Shown here piece by piece: positions 36,237 through 48,082 of a stretch of DNA of 64,000 nucleotides. This DNA comes from Eumeta japonica (lineage: Eukaryota; Arthropoda; Insecta; Lepidoptera; Psychidae). The notes under the pieces are model-generated. The model searched no databases and was not told where the DNA came from. It was given only the letters and a program-made list of their open reading frames with translations. Made by a program: the position numbers and the translations under genes. The DNA lies in the NCBI GenBank assembly GCA_005406025.1, contig BGZK01001040.1, positions 62,001 to 126,000 on the forward strand, written 5' to 3'. Within the stretch, counting starts at the first letter, position 1, and every line of letters begins with the position of its first letter.

Positions 36237-38159
36237 CGTCACCGCAGGCGCTGCGGGCGCACCGACTGCATCGAGCTCTGCCGCAGGTACCCTGACTAAA
36301 AGAAGATTTATTTTTCATTTTCTTTAACGTCCGTAACGGTTCACTAGAATAACAAAATACATTACGGCTACAACCATATTAAACAATTCGAATGGTAAAC
36401 AAAAAGTCATAATGTAATATTAATACATGAATTAAAATAATAATCGTGTTTCAAAATCGTGCTTGAAATAACGTATCTGAATGGTATTAAAAACGTTTAC
36501 AGAATACATTTCAGAGGTTTATTTGCGAACTCCTTAAAAGCCACTCAATAGAACCTCATAAAATTTGGTATGGTGATGATAGTTTACATCTCAGACTGAC
36601 ATATGGGGTAGTTTTGACCCGTTTCACTACTATTTTTTTTAATTGTGTACAATTTCCATAACTGAGCAAAGATAATGCTAGCTGTATTCCCGGTTCTGCT
36701 TACGCGGCATTTGTATTTAAATACAAACACACCGAGAGCAGGATCTGAACCGAGTTCGCGATAGACACAGCGCCATCGGTCGTTATAAACGATGTAGGAA
36801 TTTATTTTATTCTCACGCAGGTGGATCCGCGGACGGAGGCTAGTTCGCCAGACTAGTTTGACAGACTGTGTCAATTTTGTAATAGTTTGTAAGTCTTTGA
36901 CGTTTGTGTGAGATATATCTGCATTTACGTAGCGCGCCGTCACCTATTGCTTAGTTATAATCTGTTTGATTATTTTTATGTACATCATTTATCACATTTA
37001 TTTACTAATTTTCCTTATAATCACATCTAACGCAAGTAAGTTTTTTTTTTTTATCAAAATCATTAAACTGACCATATCGTAGAGCAATTTTTAAAAATTT
37101 TATGACAATATGGAACCGTACGGAAAATTCACTTTTTATTTGTAATTTTTACGATATCGCGTCTACTATACCACGAGACGTTTTTCTTGACCCTTAAATT
37201 TTTGAAACGAGTCATTTCCACGATTTATCCACCGTCACATTAAAGTTGCGTCAATTCATCATCGACAATGTCACATCAATTGACATAACCTGCGTAAATC
37301 TATAAAAGATCACCGGAGAATTATTGATCAAGTGTTTGATTCCCGTATAAAGTAAACAAAGGTATACCCGATCGTTTAGTATTTATGGTGTATTTTACTT
37401 TTGTAATAGACTATCTTATTTGGATGCCAAACCGGCGCGAGTAGAGCACCGCAGCCAGATAAGAGGGAACACGTGATTGTGATGGATCGACCCTTTAAGT
37501 GTATACTGTGTGCGCGCGCGCAGGCAAAACGGAAGGCATTAATGAAACGTATTTCGATCGTGCACGAAGTATTTTTTTTTTATATTATAACACGTTAATA
37601 AATTATTTCAAATGAGTTATTTTATGTCTATAACTAAATTGCAATAAACGTTATATATAATGATTAAAAAATGTATTAAAAGTATGCACTAATAAATCCT
37701 GGTTATGTGTTAAATTTATATATGTACATAAAGATAACTACATGAACATGAAGTACAACTGCTAGGTTGCGGTATTCTTCTAAAACAGAAAATAGAACCT
37801 GCCAAGCGCAAGTCGACTCACCCACCGTGGGCCCGTAGGTCCGCGCTATGTATTAAAATTATTCGTTGAATGAAGCGAATTGTATTTTATTTCATTCAGT
37901 ACGGCATCCTTAGCCCAAACCGGATTCATGCTTTTGCTTTTTTTTATTGCTTTTTGCTGCACTTTTAAGTTTGTACTAAGAAAAAATTTGACGCTTGCCT
38001 GTATTGCCGTTTTTGAGATAGAGAAAAAATAAAAATTCTATGTAAAACATTTTTTTGCATTGCTCGATTTTTACTTCTTTTTTTATAAGCTTCCCAATAT
38101 AACGAAGGTATTCTGTAAAAAAATCATCCACATAACTAATACGCTTCAAAAGATACAAT

Positions 38160-38250
38160 CCTTTAAAGGTAGGACAGACAGATAGGGGAACGAACAATTA
38201 GCATACACATAATAATAGAATCCCTTTAGGTACGGAGCCCTAAAAGGTAG
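38160..38250 (-). repeat. 'GTCCG' family fragment, reversed
   Basis: The minus strand reads GGGCTCCGTACCTAAAGGGA and then CTGTCTGTCC, the head of the family in opposite orientation. Confidence 0.5.
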
Positions 38251-38360
38251 ATATTGGACTAAGGAGTATTTATATAAGCTTCTTTAGAAAAAATATATAC
38301 CTTTGTAATATTTACCCATTATTTATAATTGATAGAAAACTTAAACATTTCATAATTATT

Positions 38361-38388
38361 TTTATTGCATAATATTTTATGCAATAAA
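38361..38388. repeat. short hairpin: 12-bp arms, 4-nt loop
   Basis: TTTATTGCATAA, TATT, TTATGCAATAAA. Probably a chance AT-rich structure. Confidence 0.6.
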
Positions 38389-39236
38389 CAGAAATGACAT
38401 TTGTTTTATTGTAAATTATCATTTTTACGGAAATGCCAATAAAGCGATATCACCTTCGACAGAAAAAAACACTTTGATAAAACATTCGCATATCAACTTG
38501 TTTGTCTTTTCAAGCTCTTCTGTCAAAAGCCTAGTAAACGGCTTACATTTGAGATTTGCTATTAACATAGAGATTACACCCCTTCCACAGCCCGACGGCA
38601 TGCGAGTGCCCCCTTAAGGCGGTCTGCACACGGCGGCCCGAGTGTACACCCCCTGTTTGAACAGCCGCTGTCTTCTTGCGTCGCGTACACTCAACGATAT
38701 TATTTAAATATTTGTATGTTTTTATTTATTGTACACTCGTGATAGACATGACCGTAAATGATTGATATGGCGGGATATCGACTTATACGTTTATATCTTT
38801 ACGTTTATTTTGCTTATAAAATTAAGTAAATAAATGTTATTTTGTATTGCCAGTCTGATATGACAATAAAAGTTATAATATGATTTATTATGCTTCTAGT
38901 ATATTATATTATGTCATAAATATTGTCTCGTATCGGAATAAATACTTTGCATCGGGTTACCGGATTTCTAAGTAACATATTTACGAAAACGTTTGTATTG
39001 AGATTTTGAAATATATTATCATTACAAAGGTTTAGAAAAAATACCCCAGAGAAGTTTCAGAAGTAGTTATAAATTCTTTTTCATATTTCCTCATTCTTTA
39101 TTGGACTTTAACAGCAATACGCAGCGTGAACTTAACGACACTTATAGATTTTCACAGCTTTGAATAGATTTAGATAGGGCTTAACATGTATCACCTTCAT
39201 GTCAGGTTGTTCGCAGCCGCAATGGTCTTTACTGGG

Positions 39237-39630
39237 AGGCATTTGCGGCGAATAAGGGCAAAGGAGAAGGTCACTTTTGAGGAGTTGTAACAGTTATTTT
39301 TGCAGAGTCAAAGCGATATCGAATTGCCGACCGTTATGTCATGTTCCAATCGAACTTCATGATTTGTGGATTCCAGAATACCTAAATAGCGACGTGTCTA
39401 ACTCGTGGTTTAAGTGGACGCAGCAGGTTGTGAGAAATATTTGGAAGCGGTTTTGTTCAGTTATTGCGGAATCACAAAACAGCCGGTATAAAGAGGCAGC
39501 CGTAGCAGAGATCCCTCGGCTGGGAGATTTGGTTTTAATTAAACACGACAACGTCCCCGATTATGCCCTATCTAAACTTTTGATAGCCAAGAAACAGAAA
39601 GATCCTATACGGCTTAATTCTATTGTGTAA
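39237..39630 (+). pseudogene. Bel/Pao-like LTR retrotransposon integrase relic
   Basis: The frame beginning at 39267 reads KVTFEELxQLFLQ (x is a TAA stop). A shift follows to ISNCRPLC and LHDLWIPEYL, then WFKWTQQVVRNIWKRFC, SRYKEAAVAEIPRLGDLVLI and KHDNVPDYAL, ending at 39630. This order matches the end of a Bel/Pao pol: TFEE...LNSRPL, W..QQ..Q.FWKRW, then the integrase tail GDLVLIKEDN. At least one stop and one frameshift make it non-functional. I saw no LTRs nearby. Confidence 0.75.
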
Positions 39631-40139
39631 TTTGTTGGTTAGTATTATTTTTTATACTGTACCTATATCCTAAAATACTCTAGAGGTACGCTTCCGATAA
39701 TGAAATTTAATAATTGGTTATATTGAACATTGAAAGAGCGTACAGGTTTTCAAAAATTTCACAGTGGACACAATTCCAACTCAAATTCTATAAGCGATGT
39801 TATCTTTAATTGAAGTTGTTTGAATTAAAATGTCGCGCCCTCTACCGTTCGCTCTGTCATTTATTATATACATTTCCACCACTCGTTCTAAAACACTGAA
39901 ATATACAAATTTAGTATTGGGATGCGACATTTTAACTTAATGTCTATAAACTCGCATCTTCGTATTCCACAAGCGATTAATTTGCGTAAAATATACGTTA
40001 TTAACCTATAATGATATGAAGACCCTGAATGTTTGTATTTGTAAATAAAACCAATACTGAAAATTCATAGAAATATATTTGAAATAAAAATAAGAAATAG
40101 ACCACATTCCATTTATTTTTATTTATTCATAAATATCAC

Positions 40140-40477
40140 CAGCGCCGGCCCTGGCTTTAATCGGGGTGGAGGAGATTGTTTTTCAGCGCCCTTAAGTCAA
40201 TGTTGTAATTTTACAGAAATTCTAATTTGGCTTCACGATAAGTAAATGATAATTGTTAATTTTTAAAAATAAGTTTTTATCGCAAACATCAACACATATT
40301 AAACTTCAGTTAAATTAAGTAACTTTAAGTATTGTAACACTGTCCTATGTCTTTCTTAAAGTAACATCAAAATTTAATTTTCTACTGACAATTGTCTTTT
40401 GCATTCGGTTTTTCAGCGCGCCCACTCACGCGGCGCCCGGAGCGACTGGAGCTCGCTCTACCCCCAGGCCGGCGCTG
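40140..40477. mobile_element. hAT-type MITE with target-site duplication
   Basis: The termini are CAGCGCCGGCCCTGG (left) and CCAGGCCGGCGCTG (right), inverted repeats starting CAG and ending CTG as in hAT elements. The flanking octamers AATATCAC (40132-40139) and GATATCAC (40478-40485) differ at one base and fit the 8-bp hAT target duplication. The 338-bp interior is AT-rich and has no transposase, so it is non-autonomous. Confidence 0.8.
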
Positions 40478-40689
40478 GATATCACGTCAGTATCCAAGGA
40501 GGGGTAGGTAGACACCGTAAATCTAATTCTCTTTCACTCCCAGCGATGTAAAGGTCGCACTTTAAAAAGTCGACAACTCTGTCTGCGCATTTATTTTGAA
40601 ATCATATCGGTATGCGATAGAGATAGAAGTAGACAATTTTTAAATGTTCGCCTTCTATAATCTCCATAATAAAGCACGTATAATAGAAT

Positions 40690-41487
40690 TAAATCAAATA
40701 AAAAAAAAATATCTTTATTTCGTTAGTAATGGAATAAAAAATCCAAAAAAATGAAAATTATCTTTATTTCGTAGGTAATGAAATTACACTTGATATACGT
40801 CATTAATAAACACGTTTCGACGTTACCGCCCATTCCCAATGCTGAATCACCGGGAGAAGAATGGGCAAGAAACTCAGGGTTTGCTCTTTTTACTCATCAA
40901 TACAAAGGATTTAGTAATTTATAACTTAGTTGACATTTAAAAATAATATGAAATAACCTGATAGGCGAGCAGCTCCATCCCAGGGGCTTTTCTCATTAAG
41001 ATATTCCGACACGGTATAATAGCCCTTGCCATATAACTTTATTTTAACGAAACATTTAAACTCAGCAAACAGCAAATTTTGAATTTCAGCTGGGATCTTA
41101 TTATAAAACGCACACTGTCCCTTAAATGGTTATTAACCATTTAAGGGACAGTGTCTGAATCCAACTAATAAAATTAATAAACCATGGTTTATTAACTCTA
41201 CTTAGACGGGTCTTATGAGCAGCCAGATCGTTCTTATGTCTAGTGTTAATGTTGTGAATGTCGCTCCTTTTATGGAACGTTTTAAAATGTCTCTTGACAT
41301 ATACCGGGCTTTCATATATGTATTGTGATGTTAAGGTTAAGATATTAATTTCCTTAAATTTTTCTCTGAGAGATGCCGTTGGTCTCAGATCATAACAGCA
41401 CGAATAGCTCGCTTCTGCAGCACGAAAATTGTGTTAACATCGGCTGCGTGACCCCATAACAAAATTCTATAAGTCATAAGACTATGA
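40690..41487 (-). pseudogene. jockey-like LINE relic: polymerase C-terminus plus 3'UTR
   Basis: On the minus strand, from 41470 downward, the text reads LWGHAADVNTIFVLQKRAIRAV, a frameshift, SLREKFKEINI, then YVKRHFKTF and DIHNINTRHKNDLAAH. After an inverted duplication it resumes as FKGQCAFYNKIPAEIQNL and YYTVSEYLNEKSPWDGAA. These are typical C-terminal blocks of a lepidopteran LINE polymerase. A 3'UTR follows with the phrase for 'agaatgggcaagaaactcag' (plus strand, near 40857), ending in AATAAAGA and a T-rich tail near 40700. The ORF is broken by frameshifts and by a palindrome at 41112-41154. It is 5'-truncated and abuts a second copy. Confidence 0.83.
41112..41154. repeat. 43-nt palindrome inside LINE coding sequence
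   Basis: Two 21-bp arms (ACACTGTCCCTTAAATGGTTA and its exact reverse complement) flank one T. On the minus strand, one arm is the genuine LINE codons for FKGQC; the other is its inverted copy. Confidence 0.9.
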
Positions 41488-41489
41488 AA

Positions 41490-42240
41490 AAAACTGAAAT
41501 AAACTTAAAATTACACTTGAAATGCGTCATTATTTTCGATATTAACATTTATATTACCACCAATTTCAAATGCCGATACACCTTAAGAATAATATTACAT
41601 AATATTAAAGTACATAATATTGATTAATTAATTATTAAAGTTAGTACGATACTTATAAATAATACGAAATAACCTGATAGCCAAGCAGTTTAATCTTATG
41701 GGTTTTTTTTTTATGATTCCAAGCCAAAATGGCAAAAACGGAACTCTTATAGTTTCGTCAAGTCCGTCCGTCCGTCCGTCCGTATGTCACAGGCATTTTA
41801 TTCCAGAACTACTTTGAATACGGTCGGATATATTATTTTTGAGTTATTGCCGAAAAACTGCGCTCCTCAATAAAAGGACGTAAGTGCCATGAAGATATGC
41901 TCTTTTGCTGATGCACTTTGGTTTACCTTAGTTTAATAGTAATAGTCGACATACCTACTGGTTTTTCTAGTTATAGGCGATTAAAGTGCTTATAAGTATT
42001 CTGTGCGGAAAACATGGAAAAAGAGTAAGAACGTACTTTGTCATCTGTAGTGCATTTTTTTGTAATAATGCCTTCGGAACCCTATAATGAGCACGGTCCG
42101 ACATCCCCTTGGCCAGTTTTTTTTTTTCATTGAGATATTCAGACACAGTATAAAAGCCCTTGCTGTGTACTTTCTTTTAACTAAAGATTTAAATTCGTGA
42201 AATGACAAATTTTGAATTTCAGCTTTTACTAAATGTATTG
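41490..42240 (-). pseudogene. second LINE copy, split by an inserted repeat
   Basis: The two flanks, about 41490-41707 and 42129-42240, are the 3'UTR and the last coding part of the same LINE family as the copy at 40.7-41.5 kb. On the minus strand the coding flank reads AEIQNLSFHEFKSLVKRK. The 3'UTR flank carries the shared 'attacacttgaaatgcgtcat' region (plus strand). A 'GTCCG' family element occupies 41708-42128 between them. The copy abuts the neighbouring LINE copy in the same orientation. Confidence 0.78.
41708..42128 (+). mobile_element. 'GTCCG' family dispersed repeat, inserted in a LINE
   Basis: It begins near CCAAGCCAAAATGGCAAAAACGG, carries a (GTCC)n run at 41760-41785, shares the phrase 'ggacgtaagtgccatgaaga' with the 3.8 kb copy, and ends near CGGTCCGACA...CTTGGCCAG. 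Poly-T lies at both edges. It is absent from the equivalent place in the neighbouring LINE copy (near 40995), which supports recent mobility. I see no coding potential, so it is non-autonomous. Confidence 0.72.
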
Positions 42241-42479
42241 TAAGACATTACTAAGACAAACTAAGGTATTGTAAAACATTAATATTTTTTTGATCTAAAA
42301 TCATTGTTCAACGTAATATACAACGTAAACCATACAATTCATCAGGGTCCTTACAATATGAAAAATTAGACCACTTTTTTATTACATTATTTCTAAACCG
42401 CTCAAAACGATTGGTGTTCATACGAACAATTTTGATCTCACGCCATGATCTTATTTATTTTATCAGCCATGGCTGTTAT

Positions 42480-42900
42480 TATCGCCGTTGAGTGTACTCG
42501 GCGTGCCGTCGGCGCGTTTACGAGGACTAACCTAATTTGCTAAACAAACTCTCGGCTCATCGTACAGATTCGAAATGTGTCGCGGCGTTATCTACGCGAT
42601 CTTGGCTGATGCGGCGGAGGAGACGCGGCAGGACGGGAACGGGACGTGCAAGGGGTCAGACCTGGTAGTGGTCCGATTTTTGGGGCGCGATCAGAAAGAA
42701 TGGTTTCAGGGCCCGCGGGTTCGAGCCGGGACGGAGGAAAGCGGACAGGCGCGAGACGAATATTCGCGACATAGGGTTCCGTATCGCAATTTAAAAGTAC
42801 CTCAGACGAGCCGAGAGGCGATTAGGAACGAGCGTAGTACCGCGATTGTTAATTTCCGATTAAAGGGCACGAAGTAGCAGCCGAACAGGCGGAGACACAG
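42480..42900 (+). other. GC-rich island with a 100-codon frame
   Basis: An ATG frame runs 42575-42877 (context GAAATGT) with a charged composition (K, R, E, D rich). I do not recognise it. It contains a 'GGGTTCCGTATC' phrase (42774) also found in the 'GTCCG' repeat family, which argues against a conserved protein. A regulatory island or chance ORF is more likely. Confidence 0.25.
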
Positions 42901-44034
42901 CGAGACCCGTGCAAGTGTTTTTGTAGTTATGACAAGTCTTTGTAAATCAAGGCAGGCACTTGATCTATATAATTTATCTTTTGATGCACATGAAAGTTGA
43001 GAGTGAATAGGTGGTTTATGGACGATCCCTTATATAATTGATTTCAATTTTTACATATTTGAGAAAGAAGGCAATGAAAAACAAACACATAGACAGCGAA
43101 TCAATATCGCATATTTCACTGTTTCTAAAAGTCCGTCAGAGCCTAGACGCACCAGGGACCGACGAGGTCACGTGAAACAGTAAATGGATGCCAATTTCAA
43201 TTTTTTTTCAATTTATTCAAAAACAGCAAATTCAATTTTGGTTTTGAATTTGGAGGCTTTGAAGATGAAAAAAAAAGAGAAGTTCGTGAGGATCGTGCCT
43301 TTAGGCTATTATTGACCTCTTTTTGCCCCGATGAGAAGCAGGCGTGAACTTATAAGAAGTAGGAATTCAGATCTGACGTACATATATGAAATGCGAACTA
43401 GAAGGCATTAGTCTATGACAATCCATCTGGAATTGAAGAAAGTTCGGAATCAATATATGTAATAAATTGTAAATAATGAGAATGTTTAAACTTCATATGC
43501 ACAAATATTTAAAACGAATTAAAAAGCTTAATAAACAATTTTCAGTGTAAATGGCCACAGCAGTTCTGTGGTAATAAATAACTAGGCAGAATTTTTCGGA
43601 CTAAAGCGTTTTGGTTTAAAAAAAAAACAACACGCACACATACAAATGCGCGTGCGCAAAAGAGCGATCCGATGCGTGTTCCGTTTCCTCGTCGGATGTT
43701 TGGAATCCTAAAACGACCGCAGTCCCGTTTAGACGAAATAGGCTATCGTTATCTGTTGTTTTTCTTATGCGCAAATATATTCGTCTCTCGTTTTCGTAAA
43801 CTCGACTGGAATGTGGTGATACCTACATTTTCCTTTTTAATATAGATTCGATTTTAGTTCTGTGATCAATACAAGTGATTTCAGTTTAAAAAAAAATTGT
43901 CAAATGTGAGTTGAATCCACGTCTAGGACAAAAAAAGAATAGATTATTTGTTCGGCTATCTTTCAAACTAGACACTTGAAAGACCTAGAAGCCTTTATTT
44001 AAGTGATATCCCTTATACCCATCTCGGAGGAACA
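42901..44034. other. non-coding DNA
   Basis: No gene or clear repeat seen. Confidence 0.42.
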
Positions 44035-44310
44035 TGCCTGGAGGGATGGCTGCCGAGTGGTTAGGTAGATTCAGGGTTCAAATCTAACTACGAGTGAATC
44101 GATCAATTGGCCCCTAACTAGGCCGAATCGGATCACTGACTCTGTACCTCAACGAACACGTTAAGCCTTAGGTGCTGGACGTTGTCACTGCCTCGGTAAC
44201 GACGGCCACTGATAACCTACAGCGCGAACACAGCCGCGCAGGGCAAAGACAAGCCCCTCGATATGAAATAAAATCATCGAAGGAGGGTACGCCTCAGCAG
44301 TGGCACTCAC
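44035..44310 (+). mobile_element. tRNA-derived SINE (best-preserved copy of the 'taagcc' family)
   Basis: A tRNA-like head carries an A box (ATGGCTGCCGAGTGGTTAGG) and a B box (GGGTTCAAATCT) about 20 bp apart. The family body follows: CTGACTCTGTACCTC, ACACGTTAAGCC, GGACGTTGTCACTGCCTCGG, CCCCTCGATATGAAATAAAA and GGTACGCCTCAGCAGTGG. Four more copies, all on the plus strand, share this order. Confidence 0.75.
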
Positions 44311-46149
44311 TGGCACTCCTATTCCTATTCAATGGCACTCTCGGACTCTTATTAATTGACCCTCGGTATGTCCTACTCCAGGCCTTCATTTCGGATATGG
44401 ATCCAGCGTTTCCGAACGAACCGGTACACCCATAAAAATCACACTCGAAAGTCATTCGCTTATCTATGATCGACGATGATACGGAACTGCTTAGCTGTCA
44501 AAACATGACTGACGCTTGCCGGATTGTTGTTTTTTTTATCGTTCGGCATAACTACGACGAAATCCGATTAGAAAAAAGTATAAAAGTTGTAGCAGAAGTG
44601 ATGAACGTCTACTTACTGCACGCGGTCGTGCCGTTTAAGGTTACGGGCAGGGGATGCCAACATTCGGTCAAATTTAATATAGCTGTTCTATTTTGTGAGA
44701 TGTCAGTTGCAAGATTGCATGACAGCGGTTTACTTAACTTGTGTCTGTCGGTTGTTTTTAACACTCCTTACACCGTGGTGGATGTGACTGTCTGCAATTT
44801 CCTGATGATGTGCCTGGTTGGCATGAAACGTACGTAGAAATTAACATAATAATGATTAGAAGACTAAGATAATTATAAAATTAACGCTAGCTTAGGTGTT
44901 CGACATCTATCAATCCTCTTGAATCAATATTCAATTCTTTGGATAGAGATTCGTAGTGGAGAGGCAGATTCGAGGGTCAGCGGTGGGTTGGATGCTGCAT
45001 GTTAATGCATGTTGCAGGCAAGCGTCTGATATAGCTGTGTTTATTTCGGCTTTCTTAATCCAATGAATGTGTGAAAAATCTGTTCTGGTGAATTATGTAA
45101 TATGTTTTGGCCAAAATCACGTTTATTTGATGACGTAAAGAACAAGATGTTTCTATATCGTTATGTGAACGGTACATAGTTGAGATTGCGGAATAATAAA
45201 TTATGTAAATTAATAAAAGTTTTCGCAAATTTAGAAAATCTAGAACTATTTGATGATACGATCGATTGAACAAAATAATTGACTACAATGGTGTTGCTAT
45301 AATTCTAAATCGAACCAAGGCGGTGCGGGTAGTTAGGCACAAGCTTATCATTTTATTATCATTAACTTATAAAATGATATGTAGAAAACAAAAACAAAAA
45401 GTGAGCCGCTTTGAATACCGTTAATTTTAAACAAAATTCTCACAATATTTTAATATATGTCACTCAATAATAGACACCAGAGTACCGACGCCGGTTTCAT
45501 TTTACGTTAATGATTCACCCGCCCTTTAGGTAAAAATTTTGTCACATTTTTCACGATCCTCATGTGGTGATTATTTTCGTAGGCTTTCAATCAATTTATT
45601 TTATGCTTTATATATTTTACATGTTTTTAGCACATGATTAAGAAAGAAAATATTTTTTTGTGATATCACAAACAGAAAATGATCCACCCTTCATGAAAAT
45701 ATAAACAATCATGTGACAATAAATTACTTATTTACCCTAAATTCACATACAACATTTGGAGATGGATAAGTAATCTGTTCTTTTCGATGGATCAAATATT
45801 TCGTTTGAAATAAACGACCGACTCATTTATTTCAAATAACTGATTAGTGCGAAGAAAAAGAAACGGGAGAGGTTTAGAAAATGAACGAGACAAACGAAGT
45901 CGAATCGAGTAGAAATGAAAAGGGTAGTAAAGACAAAAATGCCACCTGCAATTGTGATTAAACTTGTTACATTGATCGACATGTAATCTACATCGACTGA
46001 AAACATCACCAACAGCGGCGAACGGAGCTTGTGGAAAGTTGCCACGCTTGAGGTCTACTCGAAGAGAAGGGGTATGGGTGGAATGTAACCAGCAGACCGA
46101 TTCTGCCTCGGTATTTCTATATCGGTATCTGTAACAGTCGGTATTTTCA
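44311..46149. other. non-coding DNA containing an unrecognised 123-codon frame
   Basis: A plus-strand ATG frame at 44466-44837 has mixed composition and several hydrophobic stretches but no motif I know. It begins about 150 bp after a SINE and has no visible splice or promoter support. The remainder is AT-rich. Confidence 0.3.
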
Positions 46150-46460
46150 TAACGTCAAAATGACGTCTACAGAGGACGCGCGACGGCAACCCTTTCCCGT
46201 CCTGATGTAATTCTGACGTCGTAACGACATCGAATGAAGTCTAGAGAATCGGTCTGCGGTAGAAGTGCACGCCGAGAGCGAGAGCATCGCACGAAAGGTG
46301 ACGCGCCCCTGCCAGATGGAGATAAGCCGGCCGGGCTCGTTAGTGCGGCGGCCGCCGTCCGCGCTACGCCCCCGGGCACTAGGGCGCCGCCGAGGGCCCG
46401 GCTGACAATGGCCCATCGCGGACTATTTGTTAATGTACGCCCGATTGGAGACACAGGATG
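46150..46460. other. GC-rich island, no recognised gene
   Basis: Strong CpG core (GCGGCGGCCGCCGTCCGCGC). Frames are open on both strands for 88-95 codons because stop codons are rare in such DNA. No known domain seen. Confidence 0.3.
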
Positions 46461-46739
46461 TCGCTACTTAATTATAATTAATTATCTACAATGTGTTTTA
46501 TTCGGTAGTTGACCTCTGTGCAAGGCGATCGTCGACCGTTGCCGAGGACACGAATACTGTGTTTGTGAAGAGCGTCTAAGTTAGCAATAAAAATACCTCT
46601 CTACTTTAATATATTTAAAACTATGAAAAAGTGTTTTTAAGAGGAACAGCTCAGTTCCATCTTACAAATTCTAGCGTTTAGTCTCTCTAGTAATTTTAAA
46701 ATTTAATTTCATATTTAAATCAAATTCAAAACATCATAG

Positions 46740-46885
46740 GTTATTAAAATAACACTTGATACATGATATAATTTTTTCGGAATTTACATCCTACCGCTCG
46801 TTCGGAAGGCAATTTTCCTTCAAGAAGAACGAGCAAGAAACTCAAGGGTAGCTCATTTCTAATTTAACCATGCATACTCACAACA
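46740..46885 (-). repeat. LINE 3'UTR remnant
   Basis: AATAACACTTGATACATGAT, ACCGCTCGTTCGGAAGGCAA and AGAACGAGCAAGAAACTCAA resemble, on the plus strand, the reversed 3'UTR of the LINE at 40.78-40.88 kb. No coding part is visible. Confidence 0.58.
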
Positions 46886-46904
46886 ATTACAAAATAATTA
46901 AGGT

Positions 46905-47160
46905 AAGGCATTTTCTATCTAAATATTTTCACAAAGATAATGACGATATTAACAATCACTCTTGCGCATAGTACATACGCGCATCCATGTTTTTATACAT
47001 ATAATGAAAAAAAATATGTTGAAATGGTTCGAACGTAAAATCACTCTACCCGCTCTCCAGCCCTACTTCTCCTGCAATCGGACATCTTCGGCAAGTGAAG
47101 CTATCTTGATTTCCAATAATGGATCCTAGAAACTTACGACACTTCATCTAACCACACACG
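46905..47160. repeat. dispersed repeat shared with 62.3-62.6 kb
   Basis: ATTTTCTATCTAAATATTTTC, GATATTAACAATCACTCTTG, AAAATCACTCTACCCGCTCT and GCAATCGGACATCTTC recur in the same order at 62320-62600. No coding potential is seen and the class is unknown. Confidence 0.6.
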
Positions 47161-47164
47161 AAAC

Positions 47165-47560
47165 CAATAACGGTGCGCGGGCGCGGCCAAGCGGAGAGAG
47201 CTTTCCGCTGGAGGCGGTCGCAATTTAAATCCGCCCGCCCCAAAGCGGGAACAACGCGCGGAGCGGCCTACAGATTATTGGGCGCCTAGGGCGCTTCGCT
47301 GCGGCCACAAAGGACGCGGGACAAAACTTAGTAAACCCAAAGAGGATAGTCTCAAGAAAGGCTTTTCACAGTCCGACGGTTTTTAAACTTCGCACCGCTA
47401 CAGCAGAAGAGGCGCCCGGAGCAGGTGCAGTGCAGTAGAACTGGTCTGCACGCGACCTTCGGAATATTATATTAACGATGCATACATTCGCAGGCGCGAT
47501 ACCAAATCGTGTATGTATGGCGCGCTGTCTCGGTTTTATGCGTACGCGTGCACCGTCCGT
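47165..47560. other. GC-rich island, no recognised gene
   Basis: GGTGCGCGGGCGCGGCCAAG and GGAGGCGGTCGCAATTTAAA; then a second GC-rich stretch to 47560. No coding support. Confidence 0.3.
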
Positions 47561-47957
47561 GTCGCAATGTAATCGACACAATAATTATCGGTGAATTCCA
47601 CTTATCCGAATGTGGTCGTGTGAGCGGCCAGAAAAATAGATTCCCTAAGTACGAGTCGCGTTCGTCTCGTTAGGGTTCCTTAGTGCACATATAATCGACG
47701 CATCTAGCTAGTAGGTCGTACGTATTGTAATATAGCCTCGGCCCGTGTCATGGGTCATTTAGAATCGATGCTACAGTTAGTGTCGGTCTGCGTCAGAAAG
47801 CGAAAGTAGGAATCGATTTTCATACGTTACAATTTTTAATTAACTTTAAAACATAAAAACTACAATTCATGAAAAATTAATAAGCGTAAAGATCTCGTCA
47901 GATTTAGGCATTGCAGTGCTCGAAGCACACCCTGACTTTACCTACTTATTTCAGGTT

Positions 47958-48050
47958 GAGGGTTTGTGATTGCTGTCGACCGTCGTCATCAACGCGATGA
48001 AGGTTTGGAGTTGATGTCTACCATCATCATCCACGCGATGACAAAGTACG
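47958..48050. repeat. tandem duplication, two diverged ~45-bp units
   Basis: GTCGACCGTCGTCATCAACG-CGATGA is followed by AGGTTTGGAGTTGATGTC and TACCATCATCATCCACG-CGATGA. The two units are similar but diverged. Confidence 0.5.
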
Positions 48051-48082
48051 GGACCGGCGGTTTAACCTGCTCTCCGAGACCA

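Larger units (their letters stand above)
36300..39236. other. mostly AT-rich non-coding DNA
   Basis: A 119-codon minus-strand frame (36584-36943) has no recognisable domain. GC-rich patches occur at 37430-37530 and 38580-38700. Confidence 0.4.

Noticed and set aside
36584..36943. 119-codon minus-strand frame
   Set aside because: No known motif and no supporting signals; consistent with chance in 64 kb read in six frames.
44035..44110. A and B boxes resembling a tRNA gene
   Set aside because: They continue into a SINE body shared with four other loci, so this is a SINE head and not a functional tRNA.
46147..46512. Overlapping frames of 88-95 codons on both strands
   Set aside because: All fall in a CpG-rich island where stops are rare. 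The peptides are R/A/P-rich without motifs, and the frames overlap on both strands.
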